Positions 9,466-18,734 are shown, counted from the stretch's first letter. The stretch: 64,000 nucleotides of DNA from JBECKW01 sp040235505 (GCA_040235505.1 JBECKW010000136.1:1-64000), one strand, 5' to 3'. Program-made: numbers and translations. Notes: generated from the sequence alone by a model not told the origin.

Positions 9466-9920
9466 TCATCAGCTTCCCAACTTGTGATATCCTTATCGTA
9501 GCCATCGCCCCCCTGAACACCATCGGCGCCGTAGGAGATGATATCGAAGTCGGAATAAATTCCAGGACAAAGGTAAACATAGTCATGCCCCCAGGGATCT
9601 TTGGGGACTGTTTTCTTTTCCAGATAACCACCTTTCGGATAATTCTTGAGATCGGTGTCTCCCGAGGGGGGGCTCACGAGGGCGGCAAGCCCCTGTTCCG
9701 TCGTCGGATAGACCTTGTTGTCGGCTTTGTACAACTTCAGGGCCGTTTTGAAATTCTCGATCTGTATCTTTGCCTGAACCTGCCGAGCTTGATCGGGACG
9801 GTCCATGATTTTGGGCACGATCAGCGCTGCTAGAATCCCCAAAATAACGATGACAACCATCAGCTCTATCAGGGTGAATCCTCTCTGGTATGAACTGTGG
9901 TGTGAACTCTCTGTTGCCAT
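9462..9920 (-). CDS. gspG: Major pseudopilin GspG
   Basis: 152 residues from the ATG at 9920, chosen over an upstream in-frame ATG at 9962 because GGAGGTAAG lies just before it. The prepilin signal is canonical (GFTLIELMVVIVILGILAAL). The C-terminal part has the GspG pattern of YPTTEQGLAALV, a PKDPWGHDYVY segment and the acidic loop (DFDIISYGADG) known to bind calcium in this family. GspG is the main pseudopilus subunit. A strong promoter directly upstream fits the need for high expression. Confidence 0.95.
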   Translation of the reverse strand: MATESSHHSSYQRGFTLIELMVVIVILGILAALIVPKIMDRPDQARQVQAKIQIENFKTALKLYKADNKVYPTTEQGLAALVSPPSGDTDLKNYPKGGYLEKKTVPKDPWGHDYVYLCPGIYSDFDIISYGADGVQGGDGYDKDITSWEADE

Positions 9921-9970
9921 CTTACCTCCATGATGCATCAAGTTGAATATACAAACAATCAATATGCTAT

Positions 9971-9999
9971 TTTATAGCACTTCGCTGAAGACGGGTCAA
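9971..9999 (-). promoter_or_regulatory. Sigma-70-type promoter for gspG
   Basis: On the minus strand TTGACC (9999-9994) and TATAAA (9976-9971) are separated by 17 nt, with the gspG ATG about 50 nt downstream. A perfect 6-bp inverted repeat with a 3-nt centre (TGCTAT/ATAGCA, 9965-9979) overlaps the -10 box. This site would let gspG to gspE be transcribed separately from gspF and the two genes after it. Confidence 0.6.
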
Positions 10000-10020
10000 A
10001 TAGACCAATAAATAACATAT

Positions 10021-10665
10021 TCAATTAGTTAAAAACGAAATTGAAAAAATTGACAGGTTTCCGAGGATATGGATGACCATCGGAACCGCCAGGTTTTTTT
10101 CAATTTCAAAAGCCGAAGCAAAAACGATACCGCCCACCAGTTGGGTGATCGGTATTGCCGAGGCTGTGGAATGCAGGTACGCAAAAATCAATGTCGAAAA
10201 TAAGAGAGCGAACCAAAATCCCATACGGCGAAAAAAGCAAAACACAATTCCACGGAAAAAAAATTCTTCCGCTATGGGGGCGATCACGCCTCCGACAATG
10301 AAGAAAAGCAATAGGGGACCCGGACGATCCGGAAGCGGAGTTCTCAGAAGATGCAGAGGATTGATTTTGAAAGCAAGCAACACCAAAGCGAATATGGCCG
10401 CAAGAATCGCGAAGGCGATGCTCCAGAGCGCACCTTTTTTAATACCGTTGAGCAGCGTGGAAGGCTCGATTCCGATAACGGATGTTTTTTTTTCAATCCG
10501 TAATACGATGGCCAGAAGAAGGAAAATATCCAGAATCCGCGTGACGCCGATCAATAGAAGCGGTGGCAGACCCGATATCCTGACAACAGAAGAGAGAACC
10601 TCCAGGAGGAGAATCGACAAAACAACACAAAGAAAAGTTTTCAGTTGGATGCTTTTTGTTCCCAT
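10021..10665 (-). CDS. CPBP-family intramembrane metalloprotease
   Basis: About 214 residues, almost all membrane helices. The family motifs are visible: EEFFFR (EExxxR) within PIAEEFFFRGIVF, FAYLH (FxxxH) and HILGN (HxxxN). These residues form the intramembrane active site of the CAAX/ABI protease fold. The ATG at 10665 is preferred to the one at 10710 because TTGAGG lies 8 nt upstream; it overlaps the preceding gene by 25 nt. Its place between gspF and gspG suggests, without proof, a role linked to secretion or to membrane quality control. Confidence 0.85.
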   Translation of the reverse strand: MGTKSIQLKTFLCVVLSILLLEVLSSVVRISGLPPLLLIGVTRILDIFLLLAIVLRIEKKTSVIGIEPSTLLNGIKKGALWSIAFAILAAIFALVLLAFKINPLHLLRTPLPDRPGPLLLFFIVGGVIAPIAEEFFFRGIVFCFFRRMGFWFALLFSTLIFAYLHSTASAIPITQLVGGIVFASAFEIEKNLAVPMVIHILGNLSIFSISFLTN

Positions 10666-12134
10666 CCGAGGGACCTCAATGTCTGGTAAGCATATCCCTG
10701 GACATACCAATCCCGGGATGTTTTGATTTTTTGGATGATGGTTCGGGTGGCGGCTCTATCCAGTCTGTTTTTCAGGGAATCATATGCCTTGCATGCCACG
10801 AGCGGGTACGGGTCATTCAGGAGGCGAAGCAACACATCATTCGTCCCGGGTTCCGTGTTGTTGGAAAGAGAGATGGTCCACCAGATACGTTCCGGAATGT
10901 ACGGACGGTTCGATGAAAGGGTATCGGGACAATAGTCGGAAGGGTCAAGACCCTCCAATGCGATGGTTCGAAAGGCCGTCATCCGGGTGACGGGATTTTC
11001 GGACCGAAGCGCTGCCTTTAGGTGGGACAGCGGCATGGATACCGGTGCGATGACACGGAAAATGAACATGGCGGCGATACCGACGATCAAACAGCCGACG
11101 GCGGATGTAAAAAACCCGGTATCGCCATCGCTGTTAAAGAAATGGCGGAAGATCAGATGAAAAACGAAAAAGACGCAAACATACAAAAAGACGGGAAGCG
11201 CGAACAGGAGCGAGAACGCAAGAAGTCTTCGCGTGAAATTATTTCGATCGCTGCGGGTCGAGACCCGGTTTAGTACGGCACCCGGGTTACCCATAAAGGT
11301 ATCGATAGCGGTTCTGAGAACTGTCCGGCCACCGGCGACAAATGAGATGCTGTTTTCATGTGCTTGGATGTGGATATCAGCAGCGCCGGCAGCATTTATC
11401 GTCAGATAATCATATCGAAGAAGGATCGACTTCAGCTTATGGAGGACGCTTTCATTAAAATCTCCGTCGATCCGGTAGGTTTTGATCTGTTTTTTTAAAA
11501 GCGGTTTGATGGATTCCGTTGGATAGGGAGAAAATTTATAGTAGAAATCTGTAATTCTTTTCCCAAAAGAATTCGACAGAAGAAGATAGTCGCGAACGTT
11601 GAAAAATACATTGCCGGGAGAAAGCGTCGTCCACAAAACTCCGAGAATCGCCAGGGTGGCGATGTGCGTCAACAGGCGTTTTGTGGAAAGTCGTGTCTGA
11701 ACTCCCACCAGACCGAACAAGGTCAGCTTGAATGTCAAAAAGTATACCGATAAAAACCATAGCGTTACGATTGGATTAAACCCGTGGCGGTTCAGCATCA
11801 CCATGCAGAGGATCACGAAACCGGACAAAATGATCAGAAACAATCTGTTGCGGCGATATCCGCGATCCCATGCGCATGCTGCAAGATAGACCAGAAATGG
11901 TAAAGCGATTCCAACGGTCAAGGTGAAGAAGACGGCGGATTTGAAGGCGGTGCCGAGGCTGCGAAGGTTGGGAAGAATGTATGCGTTTGGAACCGGTAGA
12001 TATCCGGCGTCCATCACCATCCCGATCGTTCGATTCAGGTGAAGGCCGGATCGATAAATCATGACGGTGAAAAACAGATGGGTCAGGATCATCCCGACCA
12101 GGATTACGAGCACCGGAACGTATTTTTTTTTCAT
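10641..12134 (-). CDS. Polytopic membrane protein with C-terminal HEAT-like repeats, function unknown
   Basis: About 497 residues. Seven or so hydrophobic segments are visible: five in the first ~175 residues, then a soluble stretch (~180-310), then two more. The last ~110 residues resemble HEAT repeats (VTRMTAFRTIALEGL, YPLVACKAYDSLKNRL, SRDWYVQGYAYQTLRSLGWE). I do not recognise the family. It lies between gspF and the CPBP protease inside the secretion cluster, on the same strand. The first codon at 12137 is GTG, with ATG next at 12134. A GspF-linked accessory role is only inference from position. Confidence 0.75.
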   Translation of the reverse strand: MKKKYVPVLVILVGMILTHLFFTVMIYRSGLHLNRTIGMVMDAGYLPVPNAYILPNLRSLGTAFKSAVFFTLTVGIALPFLVYLAACAWDRGYRRNRLFLIILSGFVILCMVMLNRHGFNPIVTLWFLSVYFLTFKLTLFGLVGVQTRLSTKRLLTHIATLAILGVLWTTLSPGNVFFNVRDYLLLSNSFGKRITDFYYKFSPYPTESIKPLLKKQIKTYRIDGDFNESVLHKLKSILLRYDYLTINAAGAADIHIQAHENSISFVAGGRTVLRTAIDTFMGNPGAVLNRVSTRSDRNNFTRRLLAFSLLFALPVFLYVCVFFVFHLIFRHFFNSDGDTGFFTSAVGCLIVGIAAMFIFRVIAPVSMPLSHLKAALRSENPVTRMTAFRTIALEGLDPSDYCPDTLSSNRPYIPERIWWTISLSNNTEPGTNDVLLRLLNDPYPLVACKAYDSLKNRLDRAATRTIIQKIKTSRDWYVQGYAYQTLRSLGWEQKASN

Positions 12135-12164
12135 CACAAATCGATTCAGCTTCTTAACGTCAGG

Positions 12165-12191
12165 CCGAAGGCATCGGATAAATGCCTCCGG
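12165..12191 (-). other. Intercistronic hairpin after gspF
   Basis: A 10-bp stem with one G-T wobble (CCGAAGGCAT / ATGCCTCCGG) and a 7-nt loop in the 75-nt gap between gspF and the next gene. No T-run follows on the minus strand, so it looks more like an mRNA-stability or processing element than a terminator. It could set different levels of gspF and its downstream genes. Confidence 0.45.
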
Positions 12192-12209
12192 ATGGGAATG
12201 GCCGGTTTT

Positions 12210-13436
12210 TTAGGTGACAAGCTGGTTCATCTCAAGGATCGGCAGCATGATGGATAGCACGATCAGGCCCACCACAACCCCCATCAACATAATTAATACC
12301 GGTTCAAGAAGTGCGACCATCCCGATGATGGCCGCTTCGGATTCCGATTCATAAATATTGGCCAGCTTATTCAACATGGCCTCGAGCCCGCCGCTTTGTT
12401 CGCCGACCTGAATCATTTGAACGGCAAGATGCGGGAAAACATTGTGTCCCGAGAGGGCGTTGCCGAGGCCCTGTCCCTTTCCAACCTCGGTGGCTGAAGC
12501 TTCAATTGCATTTGATATCAATACATTGTCAACGATATTCTTGACAATATCCAAGGCGGTCATCATGGTGACGCCGTTTTCGAGAAGGGATGCCAAAGTG
12601 CGGGAAAAACGCGCCACCGACAGCTTTTGGGAAAGTGGCCCGAGGACGGGAAGGGAGAGTTTCATTCGGTCAAAAAAGGCTCGCCCATTTGTGGTCCGGT
12701 TTACTTTGCGAACGGCGTAAAAAAGAGCAATAAGGATCAGAAGGATAATCCACCAGTATGATTTGAAAAGCTCGCTCGTCACAATCAGAAACCGTGTCGG
12801 AGCCGGAAGGGTTTTATTCATTTCGGTGAAAATGGAGGTGATATTCGGGACAATGACCGTCAATAAGAACGTCAGGATGGCGGCTCCAAAAATGGTCATG
12901 AAGATAGGGTAAAACATTTTGGAGCGAATATTGGAGCGAAGCGCTTCCTGTTTTTCCATCAGATCCGCCAGACGTTCCAATACCACTTCCAGGGTCCCGG
13001 AGGATTCGCCCGCATGAACCATGTTGATGTAGAGGGGAGAAAATACGCGAGGGTATGCGGAAAGGGCATTTGCAAGACTGCTGCCCTCGACAATAGTGGT
13101 TTTTACCTGGGCCACAATTTTTTTGAAGGATGGTGTGGATATCTGCGGAACAAGAGCGTCGATGGCGGTGACCAGAGGAAACCCGGCATCCAGAAGGGTG
13201 GCGAGTTGTCGGGTCATCATGGAAATATCGGCGGACCTTACCCGATCGAACAGATGGATAGACTTGAGGTTTCGAGAGGTGTCCACGCCTGCGGATTGTT
13301 CCACCTGTTTGATGGATACGGGATAAATACTGCTTCCACGCAGCTTCTGTCTTGCCACGGCTGCGCTTTCGGCGTCTATAATGCCTGAAACATTCTTCCC
13401 CTTCTTATCTAGAGCATTGTATTCGTAAACCGGCAT
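12210..13436 (-). CDS. gspF: Type II secretion inner-membrane protein GspF
   Basis: 408 residues, the standard GspF/PilC length. It starts MPVYEYNALDKKGK and has two homologous T2SSF domains (DISMMTRQLATLLDAGFPL and VARFSRTLASLLENGVTMM) and three membrane helices (FMTIFGAAILTFLLTVIV, WWIILLILIALFYAV, LEPVLIMLMGVVVGLIVL). GspF is the polytopic core of the platform that GspE acts on. It is the first gene of the cluster, 124 nt after rsmB. GspF and GspE thus sit at opposite ends here, unlike the common E-F-G order. Confidence 0.95.
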   Translation of the reverse strand: MPVYEYNALDKKGKNVSGIIDAESAAVARQKLRGSSIYPVSIKQVEQSAGVDTSRNLKSIHLFDRVRSADISMMTRQLATLLDAGFPLVTAIDALVPQISTPSFKKIVAQVKTTIVEGSSLANALSAYPRVFSPLYINMVHAGESSGTLEVVLERLADLMEKQEALRSNIRSKMFYPIFMTIFGAAILTFLLTVIVPNITSIFTEMNKTLPAPTRFLIVTSELFKSYWWIILLILIALFYAVRKVNRTTNGRAFFDRMKLSLPVLGPLSQKLSVARFSRTLASLLENGVTMMTALDIVKNIVDNVLISNAIEASATEVGKGQGLGNALSGHNVFPHLAVQMIQVGEQSGGLEAMLNKLANIYESESEAAIIGMVALLEPVLIMLMGVVVGLIVLSIMLPILEMNQLVT

Positions 13437-13559
13437 ATCGAAACCATATCGTAAGGATAAAGAGATAAGCGGGCCACTGTATGAAGTGGGCCGGAAAGCA
13501 ATCCGCTAAAATAATCTTATAGGGCAATTAGGGGTATTTGTAAATGGTGCGTTGAAATA

Positions 13560-14891
13560 TCAGGAAATTCTTTGAAGACGGGCGGCGAAAAATCCATCCA
13601 TGGACAGCTGGTGCGGGTAAGTCCTGAAAAAGCCGTTTTCAGAAATGCAGCTTTCGGGGATCACCTTCGTGGTTATCGCAGGGGCCGGTTTGAAACCGGG
13701 GTGACTTTTAAGAAAATCATCGATGACGTTTTCATTTTCTTCCGGTTCGGTGCTGCATACCACATACACCAGTATCCCGGAAAGCTTTACAAGCGGTGCA
13801 ATTCGGGAAAGAAGATGGAGCTGATTTTCGTGCAGACGGTTGAGATCGTCTTTCGATGCGCGCCATTTGGCGTCAGGATTTCTTCTGAGAACGCCAAGTC
13901 CCGAGCAGGGAGCATCCAGAAGAATTCGGTCAAAGGAGAGTGCGGAAAAGCCTTCGGGAAGAGGAGAGGAAAGATCGTGGGGGCAGGTCCGGACGATTGA
14001 AATGCCAAGGCGTTTCATTTCCTTTTCAAGGGTGGTAAGTTTCTGAAGGTCCCGGTCCATGGCATAAAGGATGCCCTTGTTATTCATGAGCTGCGCAAGG
14101 TGTCCCGTCTTCCCGCCGAGACCGGCACAGGCATCGAGAACGGTTTCCCCGGGTTTCGGCGAAAGAAAATGACCGGCCAATTGAGCGGCTTCGTCCTGAA
14201 CCTGGAAAAACCCTTCTTCAAAACCGGGCAAGTTGAAGACCGCCTCCCGGAGTGAAGTGAGGCAGATGCCTTCAGGAGAAAAATCAGTGGGCGCAATCTT
14301 CCCGGCATGCTCCAACAGCGAGGTCATCAGTAGGGACCTCGAGGCGCGAAGGGTATTCGTTCGAAGGGTGATGGGCGGGACGCTGTTGACGGCATCGCAG
14401 ACGGCCAGGGCATCGTTTTTTCCGAAACGCTGAATCCACCGGGACAGCAGCCACTGGGGGATCGATTTTTCATCCGCCAGCCCGGAAGCCGGAGGCAATG
14501 GGCCGGTCGACGCTTTTCTGAGAACGGCATTGACAAACCGGACTGTCCAGGGAGCCGAAACGCTTTTGGCCATATCCACGGCCGTGTTGACGGCTGCCGA
14601 TGGAGGGATGCGGTCCATAAATCCTATCTGGAAGATACCAATCCTCAATATATTGAGGACGTCCGGCTCGATTTTGGGGAGGGCGATTTTTGAAAAGCGG
14701 GAAATAATTCCATCGATACGAAGGCGGTGCCGGAGAACGCCATAAACCAGCGCCTGCATCAGCGCCCGGTCCCGCTTGGCGGAAGATCCTTCCGACTCGC
14801 GAAATTCATCCATCAGAATATCAAGGGTTTTTTCAGCGGAATCAAGCCGGTTCAGAATGCAAAGCGCACTTTTTCGGGGGTCTAAGGGCAT
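13560..14891 (-). CDS. rsmB: 16S rRNA (cytosine967-C5)-methyltransferase RsmB
   Basis: 443 residues from ATG 14891, which follows TTGAGG and lies 7 nt after fmt; the open frame extends further upstream into fmt but that part is not RsmB-like. It has an N-terminal NusB-like RNA-binding domain (SAKRDRALMQALVYGVLRHR), then a Rossmann SAM-methyltransferase (DACAGLGGKTGHLAQ) with the catalytic motifs DAPCSGLGVLRRNPDAKW and VYVVCSTEPEENE. It methylates C967 of 16S rRNA in the P-site region. The fmt-rsmB order is common in bacteria. Confidence 0.93.
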   Translation of the reverse strand: MPLDPRKSALCILNRLDSAEKTLDILMDEFRESEGSSAKRDRALMQALVYGVLRHRLRIDGIISRFSKIALPKIEPDVLNILRIGIFQIGFMDRIPPSAAVNTAVDMAKSVSAPWTVRFVNAVLRKASTGPLPPASGLADEKSIPQWLLSRWIQRFGKNDALAVCDAVNSVPPITLRTNTLRASRSLLMTSLLEHAGKIAPTDFSPEGICLTSLREAVFNLPGFEEGFFQVQDEAAQLAGHFLSPKPGETVLDACAGLGGKTGHLAQLMNNKGILYAMDRDLQKLTTLEKEMKRLGISIVRTCPHDLSSPLPEGFSALSFDRILLDAPCSGLGVLRRNPDAKWRASKDDLNRLHENQLHLLSRIAPLVKLSGILVYVVCSTEPEENENVIDDFLKSHPGFKPAPAITTKVIPESCISENGFFRTYPHQLSMDGFFAARLQRIS

Positions 14892-14898
14892 ATCGGCC

Positions 14899-15840
14899 TC
14901 AAGACATCCTGTCTCCGGGTTGAAGATGGTACCCTCGGAGAAAATCCTGAACCGGCAGACGCTTACCGGATGCACCCTGGATTTCCAGAACCTGCAATAT
15001 GCCGTCTCCGGTGCTGATGCGAAGCTCATCGGGAAAGCTTTTCAGGACGGTTCCCGGGGGCACTGAAACAGGTTCGGGAATCGGACGGGCCCGATGAATT
15101 TTCAGGCGAACGTTCTTATGAAAGGTAAAGGCTCCCGGCCAGGGCGTGACTCCCCGAATGATGCAAAAAATTTTGGATACCGGAAGCGTCCAGTCAATTC
15201 GTCCATCCTCCTTTTTAAGCATGGGAGCGTATGTGGCATTTTGATGATTCTGGGGAATCGGGGTGATATGGCCGGCAAGCATATCCTTCATGGTTCGGAG
15301 CAGAAGGGCGCCCCCCATCTCCGAGAGCCTGTCATGGAGGGATTCGGAAGTGTCCTGAGGATCAATGGTGCATTTTTCCGACAGCAGGATGTCGCCGGTG
15401 TCCATCCCGGCGTCCATGCGCATGGTGGTAACGCCCGTCTCGGCCTCGCCGTTCATTATGGCCCTTTGAATCGGAGCGGCGCCTCGGTATTTCGGCAGCA
15501 GTGAGGCGTGCAGATTGATGGGCGCAATACGTGGAAGGGACAGCAAGTCTTCGGAAAGAAGGTGACCAAAGGCAACGACGATAAAAAAATCGGGATCCAG
15601 AGAGACGAGGCGTTCTTTTACCTCGGACTGCGTCACGGTCGACGGTTGTATCACCGGACATCCCAATTCGAGAGCGGCTGTCTTTACGGGTGGAGGAAAT
15701 GGGTTTCTGCCCCTGCCTTTGGGACGGTCCGGCTGCGTAATCACCAGCGATGGAGAAAATCCGGCCTGGTAGAGGCAGCGGAGCGAGGGAACGGCAAAAT
15801 CGGGAGTTCCCATAAAAACAAAACGGGCTTTTTGTGTCAT
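14899..15840 (-). CDS. fmt: Methionyl-tRNA formyltransferase Fmt
   Basis: 313 residues, the normal length. It formylates Met-tRNA(fMet) with 10-formyl-THF. Visible family motifs are FMGTPDFAVPSLR, the catalytic/folate region NLHASLLPKYRGAAPIQRAI, and TTMRMDAGMDTGDILL. A C-terminal OB-fold follows. It overlaps def by 4 nt (ATGA), so the two formyl-Met cycle enzymes are co-translated. Confidence 0.96.
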   Translation of the reverse strand: MTQKARFVFMGTPDFAVPSLRCLYQAGFSPSLVITQPDRPKGRGRNPFPPPVKTAALELGCPVIQPSTVTQSEVKERLVSLDPDFFIVVAFGHLLSEDLLSLPRIAPINLHASLLPKYRGAAPIQRAIMNGEAETGVTTMRMDAGMDTGDILLSEKCTIDPQDTSESLHDRLSEMGGALLLRTMKDMLAGHITPIPQNHQNATYAPMLKKEDGRIDWTLPVSKIFCIIRGVTPWPGAFTFHKNVRLKIHRARPIPEPVSVPPGTVLKSFPDELRISTGDGILQVLEIQGASGKRLPVQDFLRGYHLQPGDRMS

Positions 15841-16346
15841 GACTTGTTGAGATTTTTCAGGACGCGTTTTTTATAGAGTTGTCGTTTCAGACTGCTGATA
15901 CGGTCGATGAACAATTTACCATTGAGATGATCAATCTCATGCTGAAGCAAGATGGCAAGAAAACCTTCCGCTTCCAAGCTGACGGGATTGCCGTCACGGT
16001 CAAGCCCTTCCACAACAATGATGCGGGCGCGTCTCACGTTGGATCTAAATCCCGGAACACTCAGGCAGCCCTCATCTTCGGAAAGTATCTCCCCGTGGCT
16101 TTCGATAATTTTCGGATTGATCAGAACCTGATACAATCCGTTTTTTTTCTCGGATTCCGGATCAAAAACGATAAGGCTGCCGTCAAATCCGACCTGAGAA
16201 GCGGCAAGCCCCACCCCGGGGGCGGCGTACATGGTTTCCGCCATGTTTTTGATTTTTTCCTGCAATCCTCCATCGATATTTTCGATTGGATGTGTCGCGT
16301 TCTGAAGAAAGTGGTCCGGGTATGTCAGAATTTCAAGAATGCTCAA
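15837..16346 (-). CDS. def: Peptide deformylase Def
   Basis: 169 residues. All three metal-site motifs are intact: GVGLAASQVG, EDEGCLSVPG (Cys ligand) and QHEIDHLNG (two His ligands and the catalytic Glu). It removes the formyl group from nascent proteins. The start is a TTG with AGGAG six nt upstream, and a small perfect stem (CCGGC/GCCGG, 16361-16373) lies just ahead of that ribosome site. It is the first gene of a def-fmt-rsmB unit. Confidence 0.95.
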   Translation of the reverse strand: MSILEILTYPDHFLQNATHPIENIDGGLQEKIKNMAETMYAAPGVGLAASQVGFDGSLIVFDPESEKKNGLYQVLINPKIIESHGEILSEDEGCLSVPGFRSNVRRARIIVVEGLDRDGNPVSLEAEGFLAILLQHEIDHLNGKLFIDRISSLKRQLYKKRVLKNLNKS

Positions 16347-16469
16347 ATTAAACTCCTAATCCGGCTTCGCCGGGGCTGATCGCTTACACTCATAGCAAAA
16401 AATTATGCACAATGATAGTGGATGATGTCGCTTCCAGCGTCCGCATACTATACCTCAAGCTGAGGCATG

Positions 16470-17564
16470 TCACAAGTGCGCGGAATCAGAGCTCGATGGA
16501 AGACCGTGTGAGATCTGCCGGATATTGACACTCAGTGATACGGACGAGTGAAATCCCAGTAAAATTACCGAAAGCAGCTGAACCGCGTGATTCGCAAGCG
16601 TGAAGCCGGCGGCGGAACTTGAAGAAACGCCGAAAAGCGACAGCGCAAAGACCCCGCCCGCTTCCCAGAGGCCCCAGTATCCCGGGACGGAGGGCAGGGC
16701 GATAAAAAAACAGATAATGACCATCATGACCGCGTATTCGAAAATTGTCAGATGAAGACCCGGGCAGCCAAGCCCCATGACATAGTATGACAGGGCGGTC
16801 AGAATCCAGATGACCAGTGTCATTGCCGTACAGGCAGCCATTTTACCCGGATATTTAAAAAGCAGAAGGCCTTCGGCGGCATGATTCAACAACTTTACGG
16901 ATCGCTCGCAGACGACGCGACGAACCCAGTGCCGGAAAGATGGAGGCAGGAAAAACAACAAGAAATCGGGAATCTTGATGACGATCCTGTTAAGTATGCC
17001 TCTGGTTTTATCAAACGCCACGATGAATACACCTGCCACGAGGACGACACAGAGCTTCACGAGATTGATTCCGAGAATCTCGAGCGTCTCTCTGCTGAGA
17101 TGATAGTGACCGTAGGAAACATTAAGGGATGTTTCCATGGGCAGCATGGTCAATGCCAGCGCAAGAAAAATGATTAAAAAACCGGCGTCAAACAACCTTT
17201 CCGCCGCCACGGTGGCAAGACCAGTGGTAAAAGAGACGCCTTTCTTTCGATTGAGGATCAAAGGCCTGGCCGCTTCTCCGATTCGACCCGGGAGAATGCA
17301 GTTGATCATGAACCCGATGGTCAGGGGATGATAGGCCGACTGAAAATTAACGGATGTCGAAGCGTTTAAAATAAGCTGCCAGCGAATCCCGCGGAGGATG
17401 AAAGCTGCGGCAATAACCAGAAAGGTCGGTAGGATCCATATGTATCTTATGGTGGCCAGATAATCGAGCAGATCCGATAAAGGAACGTTCCGAAACGCAA
17501 TGTAGATGGAGACGGAAGACAATAGAATGCCGACGGCCAGGGACAGTATCAATTTCTTTTTCAT
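16470..17564 (-). CDS. Lysylphosphatidylglycerol synthase TM region / UPF0104 flippase-like protein
   Basis: 364 residues with about eight membrane helices. Conserved features of the family are RGIRWQLIL near the start, the GFMINCILPGRIGEAARPLIL segment and TVAAERLFDAGFLI. Relatives are MprF-like flippase domains and glycan-lipid associated membrane proteins; the substrate cannot be deduced. It overlaps ribF by 4 nt, which implies shared translation but not shared function. Confidence 0.82.
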   Translation of the reverse strand: MKKKLILSLAVGILLSSVSIYIAFRNVPLSDLLDYLATIRYIWILPTFLVIAAAFILRGIRWQLILNASTSVNFQSAYHPLTIGFMINCILPGRIGEAARPLILNRKKGVSFTTGLATVAAERLFDAGFLIIFLALALTMLPMETSLNVSYGHYHLSRETLEILGINLVKLCVVLVAGVFIVAFDKTRGILNRIVIKIPDFLLFFLPPSFRHWVRRVVCERSVKLLNHAAEGLLLFKYPGKMAACTAMTLVIWILTALSYYVMGLGCPGLHLTIFEYAVMMVIICFFIALPSVPGYWGLWEAGGVFALSLFGVSSSSAAGFTLANHAVQLLSVILLGFHSSVSLSVNIRQISHGLPSSSDSAHL

Positions 17565-18496
17565 AGGGACAACATGCCGCGTGCGGTTTGAACATCTTTT
17601 TCGATTTGGGTTGAAAGCTGGTGCAGATCGGAAAATTTTACCTCATCGCGGATTCGTTTTATAAAATCGACGCGAATTTTTTCTCCGTAAATATCACGAT
17701 TGAAACCAATGATATGGACTTCGAGTGTATATAAATGGTCATTAAAAGTCGGACTGAATCCGATGTTGGCGACCCCTTTGTATTTATTCCCGAGGCATTC
17801 CACAATAACGGCGTAAACACCCGCTTTGGGACACAGCTCGTCCTGGAGGTGAATATTGGCCGTTGGGAATCCCAGAAGTTTGCCTCCGCGATTTCTCCCG
17901 GTTACGACGTCACCCCGAACCTGGTAATGGCGCCCCAAAAGCTTCTGAGCAGCCATAAGGTTCCCCGCCATGACGAGCTCACGAATCCGGGTGCTGCTGA
18001 TCCGGCCCGTGTCCGGAGCGTCATATTGGATACCTGGAACCAGAAGGACTTCAAAACCGAAACTGACGGCATCCTTCCGAAGCGTTTCGAGATTGCCTCT
18101 GCGGCGGCTTCCATATGAATAATCTTCTCCGACCACGATGGCTTTCATGCCGATTCGCTTGACAAGGAGATCCTCTACGAAGGCCCGGGGGGATATTTCG
18201 GCAAATTCCCTTGTAAAAGGCACGCAGATGAGCACATCCAGCCCGGTTCTGGCTATCAGTTCAAGCTTTTGTTCGATAGGGGTGATGAGGGGCGGCGCTT
18301 GCGAATGCCCGAGAACTTTTGCGGGATGCGGATTGAATGTCATGGCAATGGATGTTCCATCGATTGAACGTGCCTTTTCAATTGTATGATGGAACAACGC
18401 CTGGTGCCCGATATGAACACCGTCGAAATTGCCGATGGTGATGACCGCATTCGGAAAAGGAGATTGAATGGCCTCCAGAGAATCTATCTGCTTCAT
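17561..18496 (-). CDS. ribF: Bifunctional riboflavin kinase / FAD synthetase RibF
   Basis: 311 residues. The N-terminal nucleotidyltransferase (FAD synthetase) domain shows GNFDGVHIGHQALF and FNPHPAKVLG. The C-terminal kinase domain shows VVTGRNRGGKLLGFPTANI and the ending DEVKFSDLHQLSTQIEKD. It converts riboflavin to FMN and then FAD. It is the first gene of a ribF/flippase pair; no Shine-Dalgarno is evident before the ATG. Confidence 0.95.
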   Translation of the reverse strand: MKQIDSLEAIQSPFPNAVITIGNFDGVHIGHQALFHHTIEKARSIDGTSIAMTFNPHPAKVLGHSQAPPLITPIEQKLELIARTGLDVLICVPFTREFAEISPRAFVEDLLVKRIGMKAIVVGEDYSYGSRRRGNLETLRKDAVSFGFEVLLVPGIQYDAPDTGRISSTRIRELVMAGNLMAAQKLLGRHYQVRGDVVTGRNRGGKLLGFPTANIHLQDELCPKAGVYAVIVECLGNKYKGVANIGFSPTFNDHLYTLEVHIIGFNRDIYGEKIRVDFIKRIRDEVKFSDLHQLSTQIEKDVQTARGMLSL

Positions 18497-18559
18497 GATC
18501 GATGTTGATTCATGCCAAAATAAAAATAAATAATGTTAAAAAAAGTCAGCATATTCAGC

Positions 18560-18588
18560 TTGACACACGTCAAAGAAAAGAATATATA
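18560..18588 (+). promoter_or_regulatory. Sigma-70-type promoter for tRNA-Leu
   Basis: TTGACA (18560-18565), 17-nt spacer, TATATA (18583-18588), about 50 nt upstream of the tRNA. A near-consensus stable-RNA promoter. Confidence 0.65.
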
Positions 18589-18637
18589 GGCCATCTTATG
18601 ACCGAAAGCAAACATTTTTCGGTCATCCTGAAAATCA

Positions 18638-18724
18638 GCCGAAGTGGCGGAATTGGTAGACGCGCTAGGTTCAGGGTCTAGTGGGAGTACTCCCGTGGAG
18701 GTTCGAGTCCTCTCTTCGGCACCA
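18638..18724 (+). tRNA. tRNA-Leu (anticodon CAG)
   Basis: 87 nt including an encoded CCA. The acceptor stem GCCGAAG pairs with CTTCGGC. The anticodon arm is CTAGG-TTCAGGG-TCTAG, giving CAG. There is a long class II variable arm (GGGAG/CTCCC) and a TTCGAGT T-loop. It decodes CUG. It has its own promoter and terminator, and no integrase sits beside it. Confidence 0.97.
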
Positions 18725-18734
18725 TTCTTCGATG

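Noticed and set aside
18638..18724. tRNA-Leu as an integration site
   Set aside because: No integrase, no repeated tRNA 3' end and no foreign genes nearby.
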